Below are positions 15,597-24,324 of a DNA stretch of 64,000 nucleotides, in pieces (position 1 is the stretch's first letter; every line of letters begins with the position of its first letter). The position numbers and the translations under genes were made by a program. Under the pieces are notes generated by a model. It was not told where the DNA came from, made no database searches, and saw only the letters and a list, made by a program, of their open reading frames with translations. Source of the DNA: Leifsonia xyli (GTDB lineage: Bacteria > Actinomycetota > Actinomycetes > Actinomycetales > Microbacteriaceae). The DNA lies in assembly GCA_001647635.1 (NCBI GenBank), contig CP014761.1:3348001-3412000 (forward strand). The letters are read 5' to 3'.

Positions 15597-15950
15597 TCAG
15601 GCGTAGGTGTGGAAGTCGGGGTCGTGTCCGGCGAGCTTGGCGTCGAGTCGCTCGGCGTCGACGTCCGCGCGGCGGATGTCCGTCTCGACCCGGTCGAGGG
15701 CGCGGCGGATCAGCTCCTCGCGCGCCTGCGCCTCCGCCACGCGGGCGGACGCGGCGGCGACGTTACGGGTGCGCTGCCGTTCCAAGTCGGCGACGCCGGC
15801 GCGCTCGAAGGCGGCGAGCTCGTGCTCGAACACCTCCAGCGTCTCGACGTCGACCGCGTGGCGCATGCGGCGCAGGCGCCAGAGCAGGCGGCGGCGCAGG
15901 CCGCCGGTGCGGGGGACGCGGTAGTCCTTGAGTCGTTCACGCCGGGGCAT
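15597..15950 (-). CDS. Small coiled-coil protein
   Basis: 117 residues from the ATG at 15950, which has aggagg at ideal spacing; a reading frame extending to 15998 lacks such a site. It is very basic at the N-terminus (residues 1-30) and then a long charged helix (L-E-V-F-E-H-E-L-A-A-F-E-R... R-V-E-T-D-I-R-R-A-D-V-D), predicted coiled coil. The start overlaps the previous stop by 14 bases. Second gene of the OmpA-lipoprotein operon. Function unknown. Confidence 0.65.
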   Translation of the reverse strand: MPRRERLKDYRVPRTGGLRRRLLWRLRRMRHAVDVETLEVFEHELAAFERAGVADLERQRTRNVAAASARVAEAQAREELIRRALDRVETDIRRADVDAERLDAKLAGHDPDFHTYA

Positions 15951-16551
15951 CGGTCCTCCTGGGGTCGGTCTCGTGCGGGGCGATCGGATGCAGAGCATCG
16001 ACGGTGGTGCCGCGCGACGACAGCCAGCCGGCGCGGCGGATCGGGGCGGGCTGCGCGGCGACGCGCCCGGAGGTGGCCCGCCGCAGCGCGCCCCAGTAGA
16101 CGGCGGTCCGTTCGTCGGTGCGGTCGAACCTCCGTGCGGCGCGGAGCTGGGCGGCGGTGAAGCGGGCGTTGATGAGCGCGCTCAGTCGGTCGGCCCGGCG
16201 ATGGGCGCGGCGGATGCGCCGCTCCAGGCGACGGAGCTCCTCGAACGCGGGCCCCTGTCCCTCCGCGACCCGCAGCCGGTCCGTCTCGGGAAGGCGCTCC
16301 AGCCGGTCGTCGTAGGCGTCGAGATCGGCGCGCAGCTCCGCGCTCAGCACCCGGTGCTCGGTCAGCTCGCCGCGCATGTCGCGGAAGAAGCGCTGCTCCT
16401 CGCGCCGGGCGTACGCATCGGCGCGGGCCTGGAGTGCGGCGACCGTGGGCGTCGTCGTCTCGGGGCCGGCGGCGGGCGCGTCGTGCACGGCCGCCGCGTC
16501 GCTCCGCGCCTGCCGGGACAGGCGCCAGCGGGCGAACGGCCCCGTCCTCAC
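15937..16551 (-). CDS. Coiled-coil protein, first gene of the OmpA-lipoprotein operon
   Basis: 204 residues from the GTG at 16551, preceded by ggagg. It is soluble and helical, with charged heptad-like stretches (R-A-D-A-Y-A-R-R-E-E-Q-R-F-F; L-R-R-L-E-R-R-I-R-R-A-H-R-R-A-D-R-L) and no signal peptide. It is separated by about 120 bases from the glycosyltransferase upstream, so the operon promoter is probably in that gap. No catalytic motif is visible. Function unknown. Confidence 0.6.
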   Translation of the reverse strand: MRTGPFARWRLSRQARSDAAAVHDAPAAGPETTTPTVAALQARADAYARREEQRFFRDMRGELTEHRVLSAELRADLDAYDDRLERLPETDRLRVAEGQGPAFEELRRLERRIRRAHRRADRLSALINARFTAAQLRAARRFDRTDERTAVYWGALRRATSGRVAAQPAPIRRAGWLSSRGTTVDALHPIAPHETDPRRTDAPA

Positions 16552-16670
16552 CGGGCCTCCGGGTCTCGCTGCGTCATAACGGGGGAGCGTAGGGAGCGGG
16601 CCTGTGCGTCGGCTAGGTAGCGGTCGAAGGAACCCCGAACGTGACCGAACCGTGACCCGGGCCCGACGCC

Positions 16671-17351
16671 TCAGCCGGCTTCGACGGCGAGGGCCTCGAG
16701 GTAGCCGGCGTAGCCGCGCGGAGCGCGGCCGGAGAGGCGCGCGGAGGTGACGACCGGCTCCCGCTCGGAGGACAGGACGACGGCTCCGGACGCGCGCAGG
16801 CGCTCGGCCAGGTCGACGTCCTCCGCGGTGTCCAGCGGCGAGAACCCGCCCGCCGCGCGGTAGGCCGAGGCCCGCATCCCGAGATTCGCGCCGTGGACGT
16901 GGCCGAGTGTCGCGCCCGGCGGATGGCCGTCGAGCCACACCCGGCGGCGCACGGGGTCGAGATCGTCGAGCACCGGCACGACCGCGCCGATGTACCCGTC
17001 GGCCCGGGTCGCGGCGCGCAGGTGCTCCGCGAGCCAGCCGTCGGGCACCCTGCTGTCGGCGTCGGTAAAGGCCAGCCAAAGGCCATCGGTGTCGTTCGCC
17101 GCGAGGGCCGACTCCACTCCGTGGGCGCGGCTGCGGCCGACGTTGCAGAAGGCGACGGTCGAGGTGCGCACCCGCGGGTGGCGCGCGGCGATCCGTGCCG
17201 AGGCGTCGGTGCACGCGTCGAGGATCAGCACGACGTCGACAGGGACGCGCACGCGATCCGCCGCGGCCTCGACCGACGCGAGGCACGCCTCCAGCGTCCC
17301 CTCCTCGTCACGCGCGGGGATGACGACGGCGATGCGGCGGATAGGCGTCAC
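16671..17351 (-). CDS. Family 2 glycosyltransferase
   Basis: 226 residues from the GTG at 17351. GT-A fold: V-V-I-P-A-R-D-E-E-G-T-L at about 8-19, D-A-C-T-D (about 46-50), the metal-binding T-D-A-D (about 94-97) and the acceptor-side E-D-V-D-L-A-E-R at about 177-184. No transmembrane segment, so it acts at the cytoplasmic face. It is last in an operon with an acyl-CoA dehydrogenase and a PIG-L/methyltransferase fusion; the likely ancestral stop of the fusion overlaps its start by 4 bases. The set suggests transfer of a sugar onto a deacetylated, methylated product. Confidence 0.85.
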   Translation of the reverse strand: MTPIRRIAVVIPARDEEGTLEACLASVEAAADRVRVPVDVVLILDACTDASARIAARHPRVRTSTVAFCNVGRSRAHGVESALAANDTDGLWLAFTDADSRVPDGWLAEHLRAATRADGYIGAVVPVLDDLDPVRRRVWLDGHPPGATLGHVHGANLGMRASAYRAAGGFSPLDTAEDVDLAERLRASGAVVLSSEREPVVTSARLSGRAPRGYAGYLEALAVEAG

Positions 17352-18615
17352 GCGAACACCTCCAGCACGAACTCCGCGTCACGGTGCACGACGACGGGGA
17401 CAGGGGCGAGCTCTCCCGGAACCGCGCGTGCGCCGACGCCCCGGACTGCGCGAAGTCGTCGGCGTCGCCCTTCCAATGGCACAGCAGCACCTCGCCGCCG
17501 GGGCGGAGCGAGCCGTGGATCCGGTCGATCACCGCATCCCACTCGTCCTCGGGCAGGTAGTACGCGAACTCGGAGACGACCACGAGGTCGGCGTGGCCCG
17601 GCGGCCAGTCGTCCGGAACGCGCATCCGCTCGACCGTCACGTGCGGACGGTCGCGGAGGCGCTCCGCTGCCGTCTCGACGGCGGCGGCCGACCCGTCCAC
17701 GGCCAGCAGCTCGTCGCAGCGGTCGGAGAGCACCGCCGTCGTCTCGCCGACCGAGCAGCCCAGCTCGATCGCCCGTCCATAGCGCTCGCGCGGAAGGGAC
17801 GCGGCCAGCACCGCGCGCCGGCGGCGCTCGTACCAGCGCGTCCGGACCCGCCAGGGGTCGTCCCGCTCCCGGTGCATGCGCTCGAAGTGCTCGTCGGCGC
17901 CCGGCGGCGGGGCGATCAGGATCTCGCGACCCGTCACGGCGCGCTCGACGAAGCCGGGCTCCAGAACGCCGTCGGGATTCGCGCGAGTCCGCAGCTGGCT
18001 CGCGAAGCAGGACAGCGCCTCGCGCTTGCCTCGTCGGTCGGCGTCGCTCAGCGGAATGACCTGGACCCGCGGCCACGGGACGTCCTCCGGAGCGCCCCAC
18101 TGCCACAGCCACACCGGGTACAGGAGGGCGCGCTCGCCGCGGTCGCGCGCCGCGGCGGCGAGCTCGCGGCCGAGCGTGCGGTGATCGCCGTGGCGGTCGC
18201 CCGTCCACGGCGCGAGGAGGAGCCGGCCGCCGCGGCCCTCCGCCGGCAGCGCGTCGAGGAGCTCGGCGATGCGCTCACGGAGCGCGGGCGCATGGTGCTT
18301 GAGCGCGCCGTCGGGCAGAGCGAGCGCCACCACGCGGTCGGGGGCGGCCGCGACGCCGAGCTCGTCGAGCGCCGCATCCAGCTCGCGCAGGCGTTCGGCC
18401 TCGTCGGCCGTCGCCACGACCACGCGGACCGTCGATCCGCCGCGCACCGCCCGGGCGATCAGGCCGCCCGCGCCGAGCGTCTCGTCGTCCGGATGCGCCG
18501 AGAAGACCACCAGCTCGGCCGGCACCTTGGCGAGAGCGGGCACCGTATCCCACTCGGTGAGCGACTCCCATGCCCGCGGGGCCGTCACGGCGACGCTCGG
18601 GTCGAAGGTCACCAC
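17348..18615 (-). CDS. PIG-L (LmbE) deacetylase fused to NodS-like methyltransferase; frameshift near the 3' end
   Basis: About 422 residues if repaired. The N-terminal half is a LmbE/PIG-L N-deacetylase with the zinc motif A-H-P-D-D-E at about 40-45 and D-R-H-G-D-H-R-T later; this family removes acetyl from GlcNAc-type sugars. The C-terminal half is a NodS-type SAM methyltransferase (E-L-G-C-S-V-G-E at about 283-290). As given, the frame runs on to 17308 with a Ser/Arg-rich end; adding one base to the C3 run at 17415-17417 gives R-G-E-L-A-P-V-P-V-V-V-H-R-D-A-E-F-V-L-E-V-F-A and a stop at 17348 that overlaps the next start by GTGA. Its own start overlaps the acyl-CoA dehydrogenase stop by 7 bases. 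Confidence 0.8.
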
Positions 18616-19619
18616 CAGGCGGACTCGCCGTCCAGGCCGGGCAGGCGGTTCGCCAGGGAGACGTCGTCGCGGCCGCGGTGGTACTGGGCGGCGTACAGCT
18701 CGAGGTCGGCAGCCCGACGTGCCTGTGCCTCGTCGAAGGCGAGCGCGGCCGGTCCCAGCAGATCGCGGACGGCCGCCAGGGTGAGCGCGACTGCGTCTGC
18801 CGCGGCGCCGCGAACGGTGTGCGACAGCACCGCGGCGGCATCCCCGCCGACGCCCGCGTCGATGGCCTCGGCGGCGCGGGCCAGGTGCAGACGCGCCGCC
18901 TCAAGGGCCCGGTACAGCTCGCCGGTGCGCGCGGCGCGCAACGGGTCGTCGGAGGCCGCGGCACGGTCGGCCAGCGCACGGAAGAACGGAACGCAGCCGC
19001 CCCACCAGCAGGCGGCCACGCCGATGCCGCCCCAGCGGAAGCCCGGGCGTTCGAGATACCAGCCGGGGTCGCCGACGGGCTCGGCGGCCACGCCGTCGAA
19101 GCGCAGCGGTCCGCTCGTCACCTCGGCCAGCCCGCGGGCGACCCAGACCGCGGGCTCGGCCGTGACGCCCGGCGAGCGGAGGTCGACCGCGAACATCCGC
19201 CGGTCGTCTCCGTCGTGGGCGGTCACCAGTGCGTGCGTGAGCCGGTCGCCGAGCGAACACCACGGCTTCACGCCGGTCAGCGTCCATCCGTCCACTGTCC
19301 GCTCGGCGGCGAGGGAGGTTCCCGGGGCCTCGGCCGCGAACACGCCCCAGGTCGTGCCGGTGGGCGGGGCCGGGCGCCCCGCCTCGGCGAGGATCGCCAG
19401 GGCGTCCAGGTGCGGTTCGAGCACGCGCGCCGCCGTCACGTCCATCGCGGCGACGCGGGACAGGGCGGCGAAGCGCTCGCGCGTCCGTCCGTCGCCGGGG
19501 ACCGGGACGGCGTGGGGGTCGATCGCGGCCAGCGCATCCAGGAGCGGTTCGACGCGGCCGTCCGACGTCTCGGCCGCAGCCTCGTACGTCGCCAGGCCCG
19601 CGGGCGCGATCGTCGTCAT
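18609..19619 (-). CDS. Acyl-CoA dehydrogenase-like flavoprotein
   Basis: 336 residues from the ATG at 19619, shorter than typical acyl-CoA dehydrogenases (about 380). The central beta-domain motif G-V-K-P-W-C-S-L-G lies at about 115-123 and the helical C-terminal domain carries A-A-Q-Y-H-R-G near 315. The usual catalytic glutamate is not obvious, so the reaction is uncertain. It heads a three-gene operon (dehydrogenase, PIG-L/methyltransferase, glycosyltransferase) found in similar order in other actinobacteria, which suggests tailoring of a lipid or sugar product rather than beta-oxidation. Confidence 0.75.
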   Translation of the reverse strand: MTTIAPAGLATYEAAAETSDGRVEPLLDALAAIDPHAVPVPGDGRTRERFAALSRVAAMDVTAARVLEPHLDALAILAEAGRPAPPTGTTWGVFAAEAPGTSLAAERTVDGWTLTGVKPWCSLGDRLTHALVTAHDGDDRRMFAVDLRSPGVTAEPAVWVARGLAEVTSGPLRFDGVAAEPVGDPGWYLERPGFRWGGIGVAACWWGGCVPFFRALADRAAASDDPLRAARTGELYRALEAARLHLARAAEAIDAGVGGDAAAVLSHTVRGAAADAVALTLAAVRDLLGPAALAFDEAQARRAADLELYAAQYHRGRDDVSLANRLPGLDGESAWW

Positions 19620-19709
19620 GTCACCCACACTCCCACCGAGCACTCCGGGCGGCGAGGGCCTTGACGGGCGACGGAGGAGCCGGTCGTCCACCGCGGATAG
19701 GGTGGATCG

Positions 19710-20539
19710 GTGACCCCGAACACCGTCCTCGAACTGCGCGACGTGACCTTCCGCCGGAACGGGACGCACATCCTCGAAGGCATCGACCTCACCGTCCGCG
19801 CGGGGAGCACTGGGCGCTGCTCGGGCCGAACGGGGCAGGCAAGTCCACCGTCCTGGGGTTCTGCGGGGCGGTCGCGTTCCCGACCTCCGGCACGGTGGAG
19901 GTTCTGGGGCGCCTGCTCGGCCGCGTCGACCTCCAGGAGCTGCGCCGCCACATCGGGCACGTCAACCCGCGGCATCCGGTGCGCTCGCCGCTCACGGTGA
20001 CGGAGGTCGTGCTGACCGGGATCACCGGCACCCTCGAGCCGCCGATGCGGTGGGAGCCGTCGGATGCCGAGCTGCGGCGGGCGCGGGAGCTCATCCACTC
20101 GGTCGGGCTGGACGACCGGCGCGAGGCCCGCTGGCCCACGCTGTCGCAGGGGGAGCGGGGTCGCGCACTGGTGGCCCGCGCCCTGATCTCCGACCCGCGG
20201 CTCCTCCTGCTCGACGAGCCCACCACCGGTCTCGACGTGGCCGCGCGGGAGCAGTTGCTCGAGACGATCGACGGACTCGCGCACACCGCCCGCGACCTCG
20301 CGTCGGTGCTCGTCACGCACCACCTGGAGGAGCTGCCCGAGACGACCACGCACGCCCTGCTCATCGCCCACGGCCGTACCGTCGCTGCCGGACCCATCGA
20401 CGACGTGATTACCACCGAGACCGTGTCGCGGGCGTTCGAGCACCGCATCCGGGTCGCCAAGGCGGACGGACGCTGGAGCGCCCGTGCGGTGCGCGAGCGT
20501 CCCATCGCCGTGCCCGCCGCGGCGGAGAGTCCGCGATGA
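19710..20539 (+). pseudogene. ABC transporter ATP-binding protein with apparent single-base frameshift
   Basis: The GTG at 19710 starts a typical ABC ATPase (L-E-L-R-D-V-T-F-R-R-N-G-T-H-I-L), then the frame breaks at 19802-19805. The rest, in another frame, has Walker A G-P-N-G-A-G-K-S-T, the signature L-S-Q-G-E-R-G-R, Walker B L-L-L-L-D-E-P-T-T-G-L-D and an H-loop (T-H-H). One extra G in the G4 run gives V-R-A-G-E-H-W-A-L-L-G-P-N-G-A-G-K-S-T, exactly the family consensus, and about 276 residues. No permease is adjacent; it overlaps an alpha/beta hydrolase by 4 bases (ATGA). The transported substrate is unknown. Confidence 0.8.
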
Positions 20540-21330
20540 CGGAGTTCGCGACCGCCGATGACGGGACCCCGATCGCCTACGAGGAGCGCGGCGTCGGCGT
20601 GCCGGTGCTGCTGATCGCCGGTCAGGCGACGGGAATGCACGGCTGGGGCCCGTTCGCGGACGCGCTCGCCCGGGACTTCCGCGTGATCGCCTACGACCAC
20701 CGCGGCATCGACGAGAGCGGTCTCGGCGACCCGGCCCGGTACTCCACCCGGGCGTTCGCGGACGACGCCGTGGCGGTGCTGGACGCGGCGGGCGTCGCGG
20801 CGGCCCACGTGGTCGGCCACTCGATGGGCGGCCGCGTGGCGCAGTGGCTCGCGGCCGACCACCCCGAGCGCGTGCGGCGCCTCGTGCTCCTGGCCACCAC
20901 CTCCGGAGACCGCAGCGCCTCCCGCCGCGACCCGGCGGCGGTCGCGGACCTCCTCAGCGGCGACCGCGCGCGGATGGTGCCGCTGTTCTTCGACGCCGAA
21001 TGGGCCCGGACGCACCCCGCGGACGTCGACCGTTTCTTCACGCGTACCGCGTCGCGCCCCGCGCTGCGCGGCCACTTCGCCGCGAGCCGCGACCACGACG
21101 GCGCCGCCGTGCTCGACCGCATCCGCGCCGAGACGCTCGTGGTGCACGGCGCCCGCGACCCGCTCACCCCGCTTCCGCACGGCGAACTGCTGGCCGACCG
21201 CATCCCGGACGCGACCCTCGCCGCCTTCGACGCCGGCCACGGCCTCCACCTCGACACCCCCGAGGTGCTGGACGCCGTGCGCGCCTTCCTGCTGCCGCCC
21301 GCCCAGCGGGCCGCATCACACACCCCCTAG
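20536..21330 (+). CDS. Alpha/beta hydrolase
   Basis: 264 residues from the ATG at 20536. Catalytic triad is visible: nucleophile in G-H-S-M-G-G (Ser about 97), D in G-A-R-D-P-L-T-P (about 211) and H in D-A-G-H-G-L-H (about 239). The lid region is short. It resembles 3-oxoadipate enol-lactonase and related esterases but the substrate cannot be fixed. Translationally coupled to the ABC ATPase gene by an ATGA overlap. Confidence 0.85.
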   Translation: MTEFATADDGTPIAYEERGVGVPVLLIAGQATGMHGWGPFADALARDFRVIAYDHRGIDESGLGDPARYSTRAFADDAVAVLDAAGVAAAHVVGHSMGGRVAQWLAADHPERVRRLVLLATTSGDRSASRRDPAAVADLLSGDRARMVPLFFDAEWARTHPADVDRFFTRTASRPALRGHFAASRDHDGAAVLDRIRAETLVVHGARDPLTPLPHGELLADRIPDATLAAFDAGHGLHLDTPEVLDAVRAFLLPPAQRAASHTP

Positions 21331-21345
21331 CGACCGTGTGCGGTC

Positions 21346-22743
21346 TCAGTTGACCGCGAAGTACCCCTTCCGCGCCGCCGCCACGAACTCCTTGTAGTCC
21401 GCCTCCGCCTGGTCGGCGTACCGCATCGCCCACTCCGTGGCCGCGCGCACGAACGGGACGCCCGAGCCGATGTAGCCGGAGATGAACGCCGACTTCGGGG
21501 AGCGGGCGTGCGCGCGGGCGAGGACCGCGCCGCACATCCGGGCGTAGTCGAAGAACTGCGCGAGGTTCATCGACGGGATGTCGAACGACGCGTTCCTGTT
21601 GCGGAACTGGCGCATGTAGAACGCGAAGCCCTCCACGCGCAGGAAACCGAGGAACTCGGACACCGCCTGCAGGATGCGCTGGCACGCGACCACGCGGTAG
21701 CCCTGCTCGTCGGGCAGCAGGGACAGGTCGAGGTAGCCGGGCAGCGCGGGGATGCCGCCGAACCGTTCCACCACGGACGGCTCGGCCTCCTTCAGCTGCA
21801 GGATGACGACCTCGCCCGTCGGGCCGCGCAGGGCGAGGAGGAAGCAGCGGGTCCCGACGCTTCCCACGCCGACGACCCGGCGCGCCACGTCGTCGACGCG
21901 CAGCTGGGAGGTGAGCAGCGCCGTGTTCGGCAGCAGCGTCTCCCGGTACTGGTCGTAGGCGGACTGCGCGAGCGCCTGCACCTCCGGTTCCGCGCGTCGC
22001 AGGATGGGCGGAGCGTCGATGAAACGCAGAACGCCGTCGTCCCCGGTCTCCAGCGTCTTGCGGGCGACGTGCTCCGTGGTGCGCTTGCGCGACTCCTTCA
22101 TCACCGCGTCGATGAGCTTGAGCATGTCGTTGCTGAGCAGGTTGCGCCCGCTGCCCGTCTCCACGGCGGCGGGTGTGAAGTAGCGGGCGTACAGCGGCGC
22201 CTCCAGCGCGCGGCCCAGCCAGATCCGGTACGCGGAGACCGTCGCCTCCGTCGTCTCGCGGACGCGGTGCGCGGGGAGGCCGATCGAGCGGCCGGCGAGG
22301 ACGACGCTGGCCAGCAGTCGCTTGAGGTCCCATTCCCACGGCCCCACCGTGGCCTCGTCGAAGTCGTTGATGTCGAACACCATTGCGTCCTCCGGCGACC
22401 GGTAGATGCCGAAGTTGCCGAGGTGCGCGTCCCCGCACACCACGACCTCGGCGCCGGTGTCCGGGCCGGTGGCGAGGTCGGCGGCCTGGATCGCCGCCGT
22501 GCCGCGATAGAAGGCGAAGGGGTCGGCGCTCATCCGCTGGACGCGCAGGTCGATGAGGTCCTGCAGGCGGTCCTCGTGCTGCGCGCGCAGGATGCCGAGC
22601 GGGTTCCGGTCCGGCGCGGGGTCGTAGTCGGCGTGCGCCGAGCGCGGAAGGTCGGCCCGCGCCGCCCGTCCCGCCTCGAACAGCTCCTCCGCGGAGAGCG
22701 GCGTCTCGGCCCGCTCGCCCGTCGCAGCCACATCCATGCTCAT
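21346..22743 (-). CDS. DUF2252 family protein
   Basis: 465 residues. The family hallmarks are G-D-A-H-L-G-N-F-G at about 108-116 and D-I-N-D-F-D-E-A at about 126-133, resembling the catalytic loop and metal motif of aminoglycoside-phosphotransferase-like kinases. It is probably a cytoplasmic phosphotransferase of unknown substrate. It converges with the alpha/beta hydrolase (15-base gap) and is divergent from 22842. Confidence 0.85.
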   Translation of the reverse strand: MSMDVAATGERAETPLSAEELFEAGRAARADLPRSAHADYDPAPDRNPLGILRAQHEDRLQDLIDLRVQRMSADPFAFYRGTAAIQAADLATGPDTGAEVVVCGDAHLGNFGIYRSPEDAMVFDINDFDEATVGPWEWDLKRLLASVVLAGRSIGLPAHRVRETTEATVSAYRIWLGRALEAPLYARYFTPAAVETGSGRNLLSNDMLKLIDAVMKESRKRTTEHVARKTLETGDDGVLRFIDAPPILRRAEPEVQALAQSAYDQYRETLLPNTALLTSQLRVDDVARRVVGVGSVGTRCFLLALRGPTGEVVILQLKEAEPSVVERFGGIPALPGYLDLSLLPDEQGYRVVACQRILQAVSEFLGFLRVEGFAFYMRQFRNRNASFDIPSMNLAQFFDYARMCGAVLARAHARSPKSAFISGYIGSGVPFVRAATEWAMRYADQAEADYKEFVAAARKGYFAVN

Positions 22744-22841
22744 GGCGCACCTCCTCGGCCCCGGCGTCCGCGCGGTCGCCGGGGCGACCGGATGCGGACG
22801 CGCACATCATAGGTCCGCGCGAGGCCGCTAGGGTATGCGGA

Positions 22842-23180
22842 ATGCAGGGATGGATCGAGCACCGCCGCGAGGACGGCGAGCGCGTGGGCTGGCTGCGCCC
22901 GGAGGGCGACGGATTCGTGCCGGTCGACCTGCTCGGCCGCGAGCTGAGCGGCCCGGTCGACTGGCTGACGGGGGAGGAGCGGCTCGAGTCGGCGGGGATC
23001 GGCTATCTCGCCGACCGCTACGAGCTGGCCCTGGAGGACGGGCGCCGGCTGCGCGTGCGACTGACCGAGGTCTCCACCGAACGCATCGTCGTGAAGAAGG
23101 ACGATTTCGGCGCCATCGACGCGCCGCAGCTCGTCTACACGCTGCCGTTCCCCATCCCGGAGTCGCTGCGCCCGGTGTGA
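22842..23180 (+). CDS. Conserved hypothetical protein (112 residues)
   Basis: 112 residues, no signal or membrane segment. It begins G-W-I-E-H-R-R-E-D-G-E-R-V-G-W-L and ends with a beta-rich stretch (Y-T-L-P-F-P-I-P-E-S). Similar small proteins are present in other Microbacteriaceae, function unknown. It lies 55 bases upstream of a HerA-like ATPase on the same strand and could be its operon partner. Confidence 0.6.
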   Translation: MQGWIEHRREDGERVGWLRPEGDGFVPVDLLGRELSGPVDWLTGEERLESAGIGYLADRYELALEDGRRLRVRLTEVSTERIVVKKDDFGAIDAPQLVYTLPFPIPESLRPV

Positions 23181-23235
23181 GCGGCGCTGGATTCCGGGGT
23201 GCCCAAGCCGATCGGGCCGGCGTTAGCATCCGCCC

Positions 23236-24324
23236 ATGATTCCGCTCACCGTGGGGACCCTGGCCGATGCGCCGGACACGCCGGCCGTGATCGACGGCTC
23301 CCGCTTCAACCGTCACACGTTCTGGTGCGGCCAGAGCGGATCGGGCAAGACGTACGCGCTCGGCGTCGTGCTGGAGCAGCTGCTCCTCAACACCGAGCTG
23401 CCGATCGCGGTACTCGACCCGAACGCCGACTTCACCGAGCTCGCCCGCACACGCGAGGGGGTGGATGCGGCGGATGCGGAGCGCTGGTCGCGGCTCGGCA
23501 TCCAGGTGTTCCACTCCAGCACGCCGCGCGATCCGCAGCTGCGCATCCGCTTCGTCGACCTCAGCGTGCGGTCGAAGGCGGCTGTGGCGCGGCTGGACCC
23601 GATCGTCGACGAGGAGCAGTTCAACGCGCTGCTGCACCTCGACGTGAGCCCCGAGGACTTCGCGCGCGACACGTTCCTGCAGACCCTCGCCGCGTCGAAC
23701 GACCCGGCGCTGCGGCGCCTGGGGCTGCGGATCGACAACCTCCAGATCCTCGACTGGCCGCTGTGGGCGTTCGGCGGCGCCTCCTCGGCGACGGCGGTCG
23801 AGGACCGGCCGCAGGCGGTGGTGCTCGACGTCGGCGGCTTCTCGCACCCGGGCGAGCCGCAGGCCGCGGCGCTCGGCATCCTCGAGGACCTGTGGGAGCG
23901 GCGGATGGAACGTCGTCCGCTTCTCATCGTGATCGACGAGGCGCACAACTTCTGCCCGCCGTCGCCGCGGTCGAGCGTGGAGGCGCAGCTGACCGAGCAG
24001 CTCATCCAGATCGCCGCGGAGGGCCGCAAGTTCGGGCTGTGGCTGTTCCTCTCCACGCAGCGTCCCACCAAGATCCACCCGAACGTGCTGTCGCAGTGCG
24101 ACAACCTGGGGATGATGCGGATGAACTCCCCGCGCGACCTCGCCGAACTCGGCGACGTGTTCGGCTTCGTCCCGCACGAGGTGCTGGCCGAGTCGCCGCA
24201 CTTCCGCAAGGGCGAGGCGCTGTTCGCGGGCGCGTTCTCGGAGCAGCCGCAGCGCGTGCGCATCGGGCGGCGGCTCACCGTCGAAGGCGGGAGCGACCTG
24301 GCGGTCGCCGCGCACGCCGGTTAG
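23236..24324 (+). CDS. HerA-like (DUF87) ATPase
   Basis: 362 residues. Walker A G-Q-S-G-S-G-K-T-Y at about 32-40, D-P-N-A-D-F at about 63-68, Walker B L-L-I-V-I-D-E-A-H-N-F at about 229-239, and S-T-Q-R-P at about 273-277 are all of the HerA/FtsK type, which are hexameric DNA or protein translocases. HerA usually works with the nuclease NurA, or with SIR2 or other effectors in defence, but none is adjacent; the 112-residue gene upstream is the only candidate partner. Its stop overlaps the convergent AI-2E gene by 4 bases. Confidence 0.85.
   Translation: MIPLTVGTLADAPDTPAVIDGSRFNRHTFWCGQSGSGKTYALGVVLEQLLLNTELPIAVLDPNADFTELARTREGVDAADAERWSRLGIQVFHSSTPRDPQLRIRFVDLSVRSKAAVARLDPIVDEEQFNALLHLDVSPEDFARDTFLQTLAASNDPALRRLGLRIDNLQILDWPLWAFGGASSATAVEDRPQAVVLDVGGFSHPGEPQAAALGILEDLWERRMERRPLLIVIDEAHNFCPPSPRSSVEAQLTEQLIQIAAEGRKFGLWLFLSTQRPTKIHPNVLSQCDNLGMMRMNSPRDLAELGDVFGFVPHEVLAESPHFRKGEALFAGAFSEQPQRVRIGRRLTVEGGSDLAVAAHAG

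Noticed and set aside
13513..16551. Zorya-type defence system
   Set aside because: An OmpA-like lipoprotein with membrane partners resembles ZorAB superficially, but no MotA/TolQ motif, ZorC, ZorD helicase or ZorE nuclease is present.
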